From Allobranchiibius huperziae (GTDB lineage Bacteria > Actinomycetota > Actinomycetes > Actinomycetales > Dermatophilaceae): 64,000 nucleotides of DNA. Shown in pieces: positions 46,347-55,067 of this stretch (positions within the stretch are counted from its first letter, which is position 1; every line of letters starts with the position of its first letter). Both the position numbers and the translations under genes were made by a program. Location: the NCBI RefSeq assembly GCF_013410455.1, contig NZ_JACCFW010000001.1:3116929-3180928 (forward strand), in the 5' to 3' direction. The notes under the pieces were generated by a model that did no database searches, had not been told where the DNA came from, and saw nothing but the letters and a program-made list of their open reading frames with translations.

Positions 46347-48317
46347 GTGACCGACGCCGCCACCACGAGCACGGCCCATCCGCTCGACCCCTTGTCGGCA
46401 GAGGAGTTCCGTGCCACTACGGCGATCCTTCGCCGTGACAAGGGATTCGGGCCGGGGTGGCGTGTTGCGTCGATCGAGCTGCGCGAGCCGTCGAAGGGCC
46501 TCGTCCGCGGATTCGAACCGGGACAGGACATCGCGCGCGAGGCGCGCGTCGTCCTCTGGGATCGGGCCGACGGGGCGGCGTACAAGGGCGTCGTCTCGAT
46601 CACCGAGGACCGGGTGCTCTCGTGGGAGGCCGTGCCCGGTCACCAGCCCAACGCCACCACCGACGAGTGGCACGACTGCGACCACGCGATGCGCGAACAC
46701 CCCGCCGTGGCAACGGCGCTCGCGAGTCGTGGCGTGACCGACATGTCGCTGGTGCTGATCGACCTGTGGACCTACGGCGGCTTCCTGGTGCCCGAGCAGT
46801 ATCGCGGCCGCCGGGTCGGCTGGTGCGACGTGTGGGTGCGAGACGCGCCCACGTCCAATCCGTACGCGCACCCGGTCAGCGGCCTGAAGCTCATCGTGGA
46901 CATGAACACGATGGAGTTGCTGGAGATCGAGGACACCGGTGCACCCGCGTCGCTGCCGAACGGGTTCGCGCCCGTCGACGGTGAGTACGCGCCGGAGCAC
47001 ATCGCCGGATACGCCGCCCGCACCGACCGCACGCTGCTGGAGATCACCCAGCCCGACGGGGTGAGCTTCCAGTTGCGGGGCAACGAACTACGTTGGCAGC
47101 GTTGGCGACTGCGACTCGGCTTCAACTACCGCGAGGGCCTGGTGCTGCACCGGGTCGGCTACGAGGACGGCGTCGACGAGGGCGGGCGGCCACGGGTGCG
47201 CTCCATCGCCGACCGGCTGTCGTTCGCCGAGATGGTGGTGCCCTACCGCGACCCCACGCCCAACCACGTGCGCCGCACGGCGTACGACATCGGCGAGTGG
47301 GGTCTGGGCTTCATGACCCGGTCGCTGGAGCTCGGCTGCGACTGCCTGGGCGAGATCGTCTACGTCGACGCCACGCTGCACGACACCGCCGGCGAGCCGC
47401 GCGAGATCCCGCACGCGATCTGCCTGCACGAGGAGGACGCCGCGGTGCTGTGGAAGCACGTCGACGAGCGGGCCGGCGCGCAGGTGCGCCGGATGCGCCG
47501 GCTGGTCGTGTCGTTCCACGTCACCGTCGCCAACTACGAGTACCTCGTCTACTGGCGCTTCTACGAGGACGGCAACATCGAGTGCGAGGTGCGCGCCACC
47601 GGGATCATGGTGACCACGCCGTACGACGGTGACACCCCGCCGCCGTACGGCACCGTCGTGGACCACCAGACCTACGCGCCGATCCATCAGCACTTCATCG
47701 TGGCCCGCCTCGATCTGGCGATCGACGCGGACGGCGACCCGGACACCGCGGGCAACACCGTCGTGATGTCCGAAACGCGACGGCTGCCGACGGATTCCGG
47801 CAATCCCTACGGCCTCGCACTCACCCAGGCGAATGTGCCACTGCGCACCGAGTCCGAGGGCCGCCAGGACTACGAGTGGTCCACCCAGCGGTCCTGGAAG
47901 GTCACCAACCCGGGCCGCACCAACAAGGTGGACGGGCCGGTCGCGTACAAGCTCGTGCCGGGTGCCGCAGTGCCGCCGATGTTCGACCCCGACTCCCCCG
48001 TGCTGGCGCGGGCACGCGTCCTCGAGCACGCCGTGTGGGTGACGCCGTACGACGCCGAGGAGCGTTGGCCCTGCGGCGAATTCGTCAACCAGAGCACGGT
48101 CGACGAAGGATTGCCCGCATGGACGAGTGCAGACCGGTCGATCGAGGACACCGACGTGGTGCTCTGGTACACCTTCGGCATCCACCATGTGCCCCGGATG
48201 GAGGAGTGGCCGGTGATGCCGGCCGACACCGTCTCGTTCTGGCTGAAGCCGGCGGGTTTCTTCGACCGGAACCCGGCGCTCGATGTCGCGCCCACACCCG
48301 GGAAGGCCTGCCACTGA
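46347..48317 (+). CDS. Copper-containing primary amine oxidase
   Basis: A 656-residue TPQ enzyme oxidising primary amines to aldehydes with release of ammonia and H2O2. The self-processed Tyr is Tyr397 in VANYEYLVYW; copper ligands are His447, His449 (HQHFIVARLDLAID) and His614 in HVPRMEEWPVMP. The D3-type segment RLSFAEMVVPYRDPTPNHVR carries the catalytic base region. No signal peptide, so it is cytosolic as in Arthrobacter. GTG 46347 follows AGGAG at good spacing. The next lipoprotein gene overlaps its stop. Confidence 0.93.
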   Translation: MTDAATTSTAHPLDPLSAEEFRATTAILRRDKGFGPGWRVASIELREPSKGLVRGFEPGQDIAREARVVLWDRADGAAYKGVVSITEDRVLSWEAVPGHQPNATTDEWHDCDHAMREHPAVATALASRGVTDMSLVLIDLWTYGGFLVPEQYRGRRVGWCDVWVRDAPTSNPYAHPVSGLKLIVDMNTMELLEIEDTGAPASLPNGFAPVDGEYAPEHIAGYAARTDRTLLEITQPDGVSFQLRGNELRWQRWRLRLGFNYREGLVLHRVGYEDGVDEGGRPRVRSIADRLSFAEMVVPYRDPTPNHVRRTAYDIGEWGLGFMTRSLELGCDCLGEIVYVDATLHDTAGEPREIPHAICLHEEDAAVLWKHVDERAGAQVRRMRRLVVSFHVTVANYEYLVYWRFYEDGNIECEVRATGIMVTTPYDGDTPPPYGTVVDHQTYAPIHQHFIVARLDLAIDADGDPDTAGNTVVMSETRRLPTDSGNPYGLALTQANVPLRTESEGRQDYEWSTQRSWKVTNPGRTNKVDGPVAYKLVPGAAVPPMFDPDSPVLARARVLEHAVWVTPYDAEERWPCGEFVNQSTVDEGLPAWTSADRSIEDTDVVLWYTFGIHHVPRMEEWPVMPADTVSFWLKPAGFFDRNPALDVAPTPGKACH

Positions 48318-49465
48318 GATCGCACCCGCGACCGGGCGCCCGCACCCGGATCGCCGCGGTGGCTGTCGTCGGCGCACTGCTCGCCGCCTGCTCGGGCGGA
48401 TCGTCCGCGCCGTCGTCCTCCGCCGGCACGTCGACGACGCCGTCCGCACCGACGACGTCCACGCGCACCGCCACGCCCACGGTCCCGCCCGGCACCGGCA
48501 CCGCTACCGGCACCAACTCCTATGTCGCCTTGGGTGATTCGTACGCCGCGGGCGTGGGCTCCGGCGGCTCGACCGGGGTCTGCTACCGCTCTGCGCACGG
48601 TTGGGCACCCCTCCTGGCTGAGCGCTACGACCTGCAGCTCAGCTATCAGGCGTGCAGCGGCGCGACCACCGCGTCAATGGGCGAGGAGCAGCTGTCCACC
48701 CTCGGTGCCGGCACGTCGCGGGTGTCGATCACCATCGGCGGCAACGACGTCGGCTTCGCGTTCGTGCTCTTCACCTGCGCGAGCCCGTCGTGGCTGAGCG
48801 ACTGCAGGGGAGCGATCAGCGCGGGCCGCAGCACGCTGCGCACCCTTCTGCCGGGGCGCCTGCGGGCCCTCTTCGCCCAGGTCCGCGGCCGCGCCCCGCA
48901 CGCGAAGGTGACCGTCGTCGGATACCCGCACGTGCTGGGCGATCAGGACTGCAACGCGCTCACCTTCTTCAGCTCCCAGGACCGCTCCGGTCTCGACGCG
49001 GGCACCGACGAACTGGACGCCCTGCTACGCACGACCGCCGCGTCGTACGGGTTCGGTTTCGTCGATCCTCGGTCCCGCTTCGCCGGCCACGCTCCCTGCG
49101 CGTCCGCGCCGTGGATCAACGGGCTGAGCCTGCCGATCGGTGACTCCTTCCATCCGAACCGCGCCGGGCAGCAGGCGTACGCCGGTCTCGTGGGTCCCGT
49201 GCTCGACCCGACCTCCACCGCGTCCGCGCCCCGGGTCACGGTCACCGCGGCGCCGTCGGATCCGCGAGCCGCGGCCGATGCCGTGCTGTCCATGCAGCTG
49301 GACCAACCGCAGAACCTGCGCCAGGCACAGGCCGCGGGCGTCTCCACCTCCCTGCTCAAGCAGTACGTGCAGGATCTGCGCTCCGGCGACACCGCCACCG
49401 TGGCGCGAGGACTCGCGGGCCTGCGCGCGTTGGATCAGGCGCACGCCGACCGGGCATCGCGCTGA
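48314..49465 (+). CDS. SGNH-hydrolase lipoprotein with a CTG start
   Basis: A 383-residue lipoprotein esterase. Signal AAVAVVGALLAAC with lipobox Cys26, a ~45-residue Ser/Thr/Pro linker, then an SGNH fold: block I GDSY with Ser76, block III GGND, block V DSFHPN (Asp277/His280), like lipase/esterases of the Streptomyces scabies type. The only start that gives a proper lipoprotein signal is CTG 48314, in a CTGA overlap with the amine oxidase stop; the nearest in-frame GTG is over 100 bases upstream inside that gene. A helical tail (~60 residues) follows the hydrolase. Confidence 0.72.
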   Translation: MRSHPRPGARTRIAAVAVVGALLAACSGGSSAPSSSAGTSTTPSAPTTSTRTATPTVPPGTGTATGTNSYVALGDSYAAGVGSGGSTGVCYRSAHGWAPLLAERYDLQLSYQACSGATTASMGEEQLSTLGAGTSRVSITIGGNDVGFAFVLFTCASPSWLSDCRGAISAGRSTLRTLLPGRLRALFAQVRGRAPHAKVTVVGYPHVLGDQDCNALTFFSSQDRSGLDAGTDELDALLRTTAASYGFGFVDPRSRFAGHAPCASAPWINGLSLPIGDSFHPNRAGQQAYAGLVGPVLDPTSTASAPRVTVTAAPSDPRAAADAVLSMQLDQPQNLRQAQAAGVSTSLLKQYVQDLRSGDTATVARGLAGLRALDQAHADRASR

Positions 49466-49481
49466 CTGAGCCGCCCCCGGT

Positions 49482-49531
49482 CGGTTGTCAGCGGGTTTCC
49501 GGGGCCGGCGCCGGGTATCCGCTGACAACCG
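49482..49531 (+). terminator. Hairpin after the SGNH lipoprotein gene
   Basis: CGGTTGTCAGCGG (49482-49494) pairs perfectly with CCGCTGACAACCG (49519-49531). Related by the CGGTTGTC arm to the hairpin at 42144. It isolates the alcohol dehydrogenase operon that follows. Confidence 0.6.
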
Positions 49532-49623
49532 GTGGATGCACAGTCAACGACTCTGTGTCCTGACTCACATTCGCCGGTTACCGTGGTCACCAAGGCCGCG
49601 TCCGCGGTCGGACGAGGTGCCAC

Positions 49624-50772
49624 ATGACGCTGTTGAAGTTCCACGCCCCCGAAGTCGTCTTCGGGGCGGGTTCGCTCGGTGAGGCCGGTTTCGCCGCCGG
49701 CCGGCTGGGCGCCAAGCGTCCGTTCGTGGTGACCGACGACGGGATCGTCGAGGCCGGCTGGCTGGCCGAGCTGGAGACGGTGCTGCGCGCCAGCGGCCTG
49801 GACCCCCAGGTCTACGAGAAGGTCAGCCCCAACCCCAAGGACCACGAGATCGCCGCGGCGCATGCTGCGTACGTCGAGCGCGAGGGCGACGTCATCATCG
49901 GCCTCGGCGGCGGCTCGTGCATCGACGCCGCCAAAGGAGTCGCGGTGCTCGCCGGAAACGGCGGCGACATCCTGGACTACCGCGGCGTCGACCAGGTGCT
50001 GTTGCCGATACCGCCCACGCTGATGATCCCCGCGACATCGGGCACCGGCGCGGACGTCTCCCAGTTCTGCATCGTCACCGACACCCGGCGCTCGGTGAAG
50101 GTGACGATCATGGGCCGCGCGCTGGTCCCGGACATCTCCATCACCGATCCCCGCCTGCTGCACACCATGCCGGACTGGCTCAACGCCGCGACCGGGCTGG
50201 ACGCCCTCACCCACGGGGTCGAGGCCTTCGTCTCCCTCGCGCACAACCCGCTCGCGGACATGCACGCCCTGTGCGCCGTCCGCCAGGTGGTCGGCCACCT
50301 GCGGACGACGATGGACCATCCCCTCGACGGGGAGGCGCGCTCGGCGATGGCGGAGGCCAGCCTCAACGCCGGGCTCGCCTTCAGCAACGCGATCCTCGGC
50401 GCGACCCACGCGATGAGCCACCAGGTCGGCGGCCTGCTCGACGCTCCGCACGGCGTGATCAACGGCGTGCTGCTGCCCCACGTGATCCGCTACAACGCCC
50501 AGTCGGCACCGGAGCGCTTCATCGGGCTCGCGCAGGCGGTCGGCCTCGACACGCACGGATGGTCCGGCGAGCAGGCCGCCAACCAGCTCGCCGATCTGGC
50601 GCGGACGCTCGCCGACCAGGTCGGCGTACCGAAGGGCCTGTCGGCGCTCGGGGTGACCGAGCAGGATTGCGAACGGCTCGCCGGCACGACCCTGGAGGAC
50701 GCCTGCCTCACCACCAACCCGCGCAGTGCCTCCGTCGGCGACATCAGGGCGTTGTTCCGGGCGGCCCTGTGA
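49624..50772 (+). CDS. Iron-containing alcohol dehydrogenase (mno-locus type)
   Basis: A 382-residue group III (iron-type) alcohol dehydrogenase. N-terminal nucleotide fold with GGGSCIDAAKG; metal ligands sit in GLDALTHGVEAF (Asp, His) and THAMSHQVGGLLDAPHGVIN. TSGTGADVS lines the cofactor. Closest by context to the 1,3-propanediol-type dehydrogenase beside mno in Mycobacterium smegmatis. Followed, with a 4-base overlap, by the MnoS-like kinase, so alcohol oxidation and its sensor are co-translated. The upstream gap has GGTTACCGTGGTCACC (49576-49591), a possible regulator site. ATG 49624 with GAGGTG upstream. Confidence 0.88.
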   Translation: MTLLKFHAPEVVFGAGSLGEAGFAAGRLGAKRPFVVTDDGIVEAGWLAELETVLRASGLDPQVYEKVSPNPKDHEIAAAHAAYVEREGDVIIGLGGGSCIDAAKGVAVLAGNGGDILDYRGVDQVLLPIPPTLMIPATSGTGADVSQFCIVTDTRRSVKVTIMGRALVPDISITDPRLLHTMPDWLNAATGLDALTHGVEAFVSLAHNPLADMHALCAVRQVVGHLRTTMDHPLDGEARSAMAEASLNAGLAFSNAILGATHAMSHQVGGLLDAPHGVINGVLLPHVIRYNAQSAPERFIGLAQAVGLDTHGWSGEQAANQLADLARTLADQVGVPKGLSALGVTEQDCERLAGTTLEDACLTTNPRSASVGDIRALFRAAL

Positions 50773-52262
50773 CCGCCGATCCCCACCGGGCCGAGGACGT
50801 GGACACCCGCCGTCCGGATCTGGCGTCGCTCACCGGCCTGCGTTCGGGCAAGCGGTCCTACTACCGCGAATACCGCGAGTCCGACGAGCGACTCGCCCGC
50901 GCCGTGCGGGCGATGGACTCCATCTCACGTGCCCTGGTGCGGACCGTCGAAGGCCCCCGCGGACTGCTCGAGGAGGTCGCGCGGACGGCGAGCGCCCACC
51001 TCAGCGCCCAGTGGACGCTGCTGAGCCTCGCGGACGGTCAGCTGCCCGGGGCGCGGCCCCGCTTCGTGGTGGTCGACAGCGAGCGCCGGGTAGTGGAGGA
51101 CGAGGAGCTTCCGGCCGGCGTACGACGCGAGCTGGGCTCGTTGCGGGCCGGGCACCAGGCACCCGTCATCGATACCCGCGGATGGGTGCGGGTGCCGATG
51201 AACCTGGAGGGAGCCACGGTCGGTGGCATCGCGCTGCTGCACGGCCTCCCGAGCGATCCCGAGCCGGGCGACCTGTCGGTGCTGCGCATCCTCGCCAACC
51301 AGGCGGCGGTCTCGCTGCACACCTCCGAGCAGTTCCAGGCCGGCACCGCCCTCCACCGGCGCGCTCAACGGCTGCACGACGAGACGGCGGCACAGGCACG
51401 TGACCTCGCCGAGCGCACAGCCGCCCTGCGGCGCGCCCAGGACCGTCTGGTGGTCGCGGACCAGTGGTTGATCGTCGACGAGGAACGGCACCGGATCGCC
51501 CGCGAACTTCACGACACGGTCGCCCAGCAGGTGCTGACCGTGGGAATGACCGTCGACCTGGCCGAGCGGGACGCCGCGCAGTGGCAGGAGCAGCACGGCG
51601 CGAGCACCGCTCCCATCCGGCAGCAGCTGCGCGTGGCGCGGGATCTGTCGCGTGACGTCGTCGACCAGCTGCGGCAGGCGATCTACGCGCTGAGCCAGCA
51701 CCGCGACGACACGGTGCGCAGCCTGCCGGAGCTGCTCTCGGAGCTGGTGCGCCAGCACGACGGCAAGGTCAGCGTGCGGCTGCGGGTGCACGGCACGGAG
51801 ATCGCCCTTCCCGAGAGCGTCCGGCACGAGCTGACCCGTGCGGTCGGTGAGGCCCTGTTCAACGTCAAGGTCCATTCGGGCGCCACCCGCGCCGTGGTGC
51901 GGGTGAACTACCGCCCCGACCTGGTGATCGTGTCCGTCGCCGACGACGGCCACGGCGACCCCGCGCAGCTGCGGCGAGTGCTCCGGGTGACGATGGCGGC
52001 CACCGGCGACGGGCGCCACCGCGGCCTGGCCAACCTGCACGCCCGCATCACGTCCACCGGTGGCGACCTGCGCTTCCGCCGGTCACGGATGGGTGGCGTC
52101 GAGGTGCAGATGCGGCTGCCGCTCCCGTTGCCCGACGCACTCGACCCGGGCCTCATCGGGCACCTGCTGGATCCGCCGCCCGTCACCGACCAAGCCACGC
52201 CGACGATGCTCGTCACCGGGACCGTACGAGCGCTCTCGCACCGCGTACGGTCGCGGTCATGA
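50769..52262 (+). CDS. mnoS: MnoS-like GAF sensor histidine kinase
   Basis: A 497-residue soluble kinase: a GAF domain (residues ~45-190, starting AMDSISRALVRTVEGP), a coiled-coil linker (AQRLHDETAAQARDLAERTA), HisKA_3 with phospho-His248 in IARELHDTVAQQVLTVGMTV, and an ATPase lid (VSVADDGHGDP). No membrane segment, so the signal is cytoplasmic, plausibly the alcohol or an aldehyde product. GTG 50769 overlaps the dehydrogenase stop (GTGA). Order dehydrogenase-kinase-regulator and proximity to mno match the MnoS/MnoR system of M. smegmatis; orthology is inferred from layout. Confidence 0.8.
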   Translation: MTADPHRAEDVDTRRPDLASLTGLRSGKRSYYREYRESDERLARAVRAMDSISRALVRTVEGPRGLLEEVARTASAHLSAQWTLLSLADGQLPGARPRFVVVDSERRVVEDEELPAGVRRELGSLRAGHQAPVIDTRGWVRVPMNLEGATVGGIALLHGLPSDPEPGDLSVLRILANQAAVSLHTSEQFQAGTALHRRAQRLHDETAAQARDLAERTAALRRAQDRLVVADQWLIVDEERHRIARELHDTVAQQVLTVGMTVDLAERDAAQWQEQHGASTAPIRQQLRVARDLSRDVVDQLRQAIYALSQHRDDTVRSLPELLSELVRQHDGKVSVRLRVHGTEIALPESVRHELTRAVGEALFNVKVHSGATRAVVRVNYRPDLVIVSVADDGHGDPAQLRRVLRVTMAATGDGRHRGLANLHARITSTGGDLRFRRSRMGGVEVQMRLPLPLPDALDPGLIGHLLDPPPVTDQATPTMLVTGTVRALSHRVRSRS

Positions 52263-52966
52263 GCAGCACCGCAGGCCGGGAGCAGGACACGCGGGCGTCG
52301 GACGACGACGCGAGGTCGACCCCGGCGGGCGCGCCGTTGCGCGTCGTCCTGGTCGACGACCACGCCATCGTGCGGCACGGCCTGCGGGCGGTGCTGTCGC
52401 GCGAGCCGGACCTCGAGGTCGTCGGCGAGGCGGCCACCCCCGACGAGGCGCGTGCCGTGATCGGCCACCTGCACCCGGACATCGTCCTGCTCGACCTCAA
52501 GCTGTCGACGACCCACGAGGCCGAGGGGCTCGTACTGTGCGAGCAGCTCACAGCGGCCTACCCCCGGATCGGCGTGCTCGTGCTGACCACCTTCATCGAC
52601 GACGCGCTCGTCCTGCAGGCAGTCCGGGTCGGCGCGCGCGGTTACGTGGTCAAGGACGTCGACACCTCCGCGCTGCTGCGGGCGATCCGCGACGTCGGCG
52701 CGGGCAAGAGCGCGTTCGACGCGCACAGCGCCGCGGCCATGGTGCGCGGGCTCAACGCGCCCACACCGTCCTCGGATCAGCTCACCGAGCGCGAACGCGA
52801 GGTGCTGGCGCTGCTCGCACGCGGACTGTCCAACCGGCAGATCGGCAGCCGTCTCTACGTCGCCGAGACCACCGCGAAGTTCCACGTCGGCAACATCCTG
52901 CGCAAGCTCGGGGTGTCCCGGCGCACCGAGGCCGTCTACGAGGCGAGCAAGCGCGGCGTTCTGTAG
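52259..52966 (+). CDS. mnoR: MnoR-like NarL-family response regulator
   Basis: A 235-residue regulator: receiver domain with acidic DDH, phospho-Asp79 (VLLDLKLS) and Lys in YVVKDVD; C-terminal LuxR helix-turn-helix (LTEREREVLALLARGLSNRQ, then YVAETTAKFHVGNILRKLGV). A ~25-residue disordered N-terminal extension precedes the receiver. ATG 52259 overlaps the kinase stop. By analogy it should activate mno and this dehydrogenase when alcohols are present. Confidence 0.85.
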   Translation: MSSTAGREQDTRASDDDARSTPAGAPLRVVLVDDHAIVRHGLRAVLSREPDLEVVGEAATPDEARAVIGHLHPDIVLLDLKLSTTHEAEGLVLCEQLTAAYPRIGVLVLTTFIDDALVLQAVRVGARGYVVKDVDTSALLRAIRDVGAGKSAFDAHSAAAMVRGLNAPTPSSDQLTEREREVLALLARGLSNRQIGSRLYVAETTAKFHVGNILRKLGVSRRTEAVYEASKRGVL

Positions 52967-52997
52967 CGGACATGGACACCGGGCGATCGCGAGCGTC

Positions 52998-53900
52998 ATG
53001 AGAGCCGCACAGTTCCGCCGGTTCGGCGGCCCCGAGGTCCTCGAGATCGTCGACCTGCCCGAGCCCCACGCGGGCGCCGGTGAGGTGCGAATCGCAGTGC
53101 GTGCGGCGGGCGTCAACGCGAGCGACTGGAAGAAACGATCCGGCCGGATGGATCAGGAACTCCCACAGACCCTCGGGTACGAAGCCGCTGGGGTCGTCGA
53201 CGAGATCGGTGGCGGTGTCACCGACGTTCAGCTCGGCGACGAGGTCGTCGGGATGGGCGGTGGCGGCGCGGCGCAGGCCCAGTTCGCGGTGCTGTCGACA
53301 TGGGCTGCGATCCCGCCGTCGATGAGCTTCGTCGATGCCGCCACGCTGCCGTCGACGGTGGAGACCGCTGCCCGCGCCCTGGATCAATTGGGCGTGACGC
53401 GCGGCAGCACGGTCTTGATCAACGGCGCGTCCGGGAGCATCGGCAGTGCCGCCGTGCAGTTCGCCGTCCACCGCGGGGCCCGCGTGATCGGCACCGGCAG
53501 CGCTGCGTCTCATGGCTACCTGCGCGACCTCGGCGCCGAACCCGTCGCGTACGGCGAGGGAATGACGGGCCGGGTGCGCGCGCTCGCCCCGAACGGGGTC
53601 GACCTGGCCCTGGACGTCGCCGGAAGCGGAGTCCTGCCGGAGCTGATCGACCTGGCCGGGGGCTCGGAGCACGTGGTGACGATCGCGGATTTCGCGGGTG
53701 CACACGAACACGGCGTGCGGTTCAGCCGCGGCGACTCCGGTCGCGCCGACTACGCGATCGCGCTGGCACTGCGGCTCATCGACGAGGGCACGTTCCGCGT
53801 GCCGCCCGTGCACACATTCCCGCTGCAGGAGGTCGCCGAAGCACACCGCGCCGGCGAGTCCGGAGACGTCCGCGCGAAGATCGTCCTCACCCAGGATTGA
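52998..53900 (+). CDS. Zinc-free medium-chain quinone oxidoreductase family protein
   Basis: A 300-residue MDR protein of the quinone oxidoreductase branch: MRAAQFRRFGGPEVLEIVDL start, GYEAAGVVDEIGGGV, Rossmann motif INGASGSIGSAAVQFAV and NADPH site. No structural zinc cysteines. Reduces quinones or enones with NADPH. 31 bases after mnoR, same strand; it could belong to the transcript, but a clear link to alcohol metabolism is not shown. Confidence 0.87.
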   Translation: MRAAQFRRFGGPEVLEIVDLPEPHAGAGEVRIAVRAAGVNASDWKKRSGRMDQELPQTLGYEAAGVVDEIGGGVTDVQLGDEVVGMGGGGAAQAQFAVLSTWAAIPPSMSFVDAATLPSTVETAARALDQLGVTRGSTVLINGASGSIGSAAVQFAVHRGARVIGTGSAASHGYLRDLGAEPVAYGEGMTGRVRALAPNGVDLALDVAGSGVLPELIDLAGGSEHVVTIADFAGAHEHGVRFSRGDSGRADYAIALALRLIDEGTFRVPPVHTFPLQEVAEAHRAGESGDVRAKIVLTQD

Positions 53901-53936
53901 GTCGATCGGCTCAGCCGTGGGCCTAGAGTCCGGCGG

Positions 53937-54098
53937 GTGAACTACCTCGTGTGCCCGGACGACGGGGAGCAGCTGAAGGTGGTCCCGGGTCATCGGGACG
54001 CCGCGGCCGGTCTGGTGGTGCGGTGCCCCCGGTGCGCCGCGGTCTTCCGGTTCGCGAAGGGCAATCTCACCTCGATCGCCGACCCGGACGGTCGGTAG
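53937..54098 (+). CDS. Small zinc-ribbon-like protein (Trm112/UPF0434-like)
   Basis: A 53-residue protein, too short for many gene finders. GTG 53937 follows CGGC-GG. It carries Cys6, Cys30 and Cys33 (VVRCPRCAAVF); the usual second Cys of the first knuckle is replaced by Asp9 (CPDD), so zinc would be bound by three Cys plus Asp, or not at all. Family resemblance is to Trm112-like zinc ribbons that activate methyltransferases, and two methyltransferase genes lie close by (54111, 55068), but on the other strand. Confidence 0.6.
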   Translation: MNYLVCPDDGEQLKVVPGHRDAAAGLVVRCPRCAAVFRFAKGNLTSIADPDGR

Positions 54099-54110
54099 GC
54101 GCCCGCGCGC

Positions 54111-54854
54111 TCAGGCGATGAGAAGGCGAGCCCCGAGCTCCGCGGCATCGAGGTCGAGGATCTCGCTGTTGCGCTCGACCCATCGGCCTGAGGCCAGATC
54201 CCGCCGCAGACTGTGGACCGCGCGCTGTTCGACGTCCGGTCCCACGCCGTGCCACACCGACACGTTGCGACGGACCCGCTCGTCGAGGTAGGCCTCGGGC
54301 CGGCGCCAGTACGCCTCGTGGAAGCCGTCCTCGCAGTCCCAGGGGATGGCCACCGGATCCAACCGGGCCCCGATCGCGTCCGCCAGATCGCTCACGGATG
54401 CCAGGACCCGCACGGCTCTCAGCGCGGCGAACTCGGGCAGGTAGTCACGGTTCAGCCAGAACAGGCTCGGGTCGCTCGTGTCGAACAGGAGCACCACCAC
54501 GCGACGTGCCACACGGCGCATCTCGCGCAGGCCGGCGATCGGGTCCTGCCAGTGGTGGAGGGTGAAGACAGCCATCGCGGCGTCGAAGGTCTCGTCACCG
54601 AACGGCAGGTGCTCCGCGGAGCCGGCAACGCACGGAGCCGAATGCGGGGGACGCTGCGAGCGCATGAGCGCCGAGGGCTCGATGGCAAGGACATCGCGGT
54701 CCGGGGGCTCGTAGCAACCCGTCCCCGCCCCCACGTTGAGCACGGTCCGCGCATCGCCGAGCGCGGCCCAGATGCGCGCGGCGATGCGCGGATCCGTGCG
54801 CCGGGTGGCGGTGTACGTGGCTCCGATGGTGTCGTACAACCGGACGGTTGACAT
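54111..54854 (-). CDS. SAM-dependent methyltransferase
   Basis: A 247-residue class I methyltransferase: motif I VLNVGAGTGCYEP, acidic end of strand 2 (LAIEPSALM), GSAEHLPFGDETFDAAMAVF, and FDTSDPSLFWLNRDYLPEF. Family-level match only (Methyltransf_11); substrate unknown. Its start is preceded, on the opposite strand, by a frameshifted coding remnant. Not obviously part of the mycofactocin set; converges on the zinc-ribbon gene. Confidence 0.8.
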   Translation of the reverse strand: MSTVRLYDTIGATYTATRRTDPRIAARIWAALGDARTVLNVGAGTGCYEPPDRDVLAIEPSALMRSQRPPHSAPCVAGSAEHLPFGDETFDAAMAVFTLHHWQDPIAGLREMRRVARRVVVLLFDTSDPSLFWLNRDYLPEFAALRAVRVLASVSDLADAIGARLDPVAIPWDCEDGFHEAYWRRPEAYLDERVRRNVSVWHGVGPDVEQRAVHSLRRDLASGRWVERNSEILDLDAAELGARLLIA

Positions 54855-54865
54855 GCGGACTCCCT

Positions 54866-55060
54866 CTTGCCGACCTGAGGAACGTGACCGCCGACTCCGC
54901 CGGCGTGACGCTCTACAGCTACACCAGCTCGGCCACCTGGGACTACCGGCCGTCTACACCGAGCAGTCCTACATCTTCGGCACCACCAGCCCGACCTCGC
55001 GACGCTGACCGACTCGTCGGCCAACTCTCCCGGGCGCAGGGCGTGCCCCGCCCGCGCATA
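54866..55060 (+). pseudogene. Frameshifted remnant of a protein-coding gene
   Basis: Codons with G or C in every third position read NVTADSAGVTLYSYTSSATW then DYRP in one frame; at about 54952 coherent coding continues in the next frame as VYTEQSYIFGTTSPTS, and then seems to shift again (TLTDSSANSPG). Such perfect third-position bias broken by frame changes marks a decayed gene, not random DNA. Aromatic, Thr/Ser-rich composition suggests an extracellular or enzyme fragment; parent family unknown. Confidence 0.35.
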
Positions 55061-55067
55061 CCGCAGC

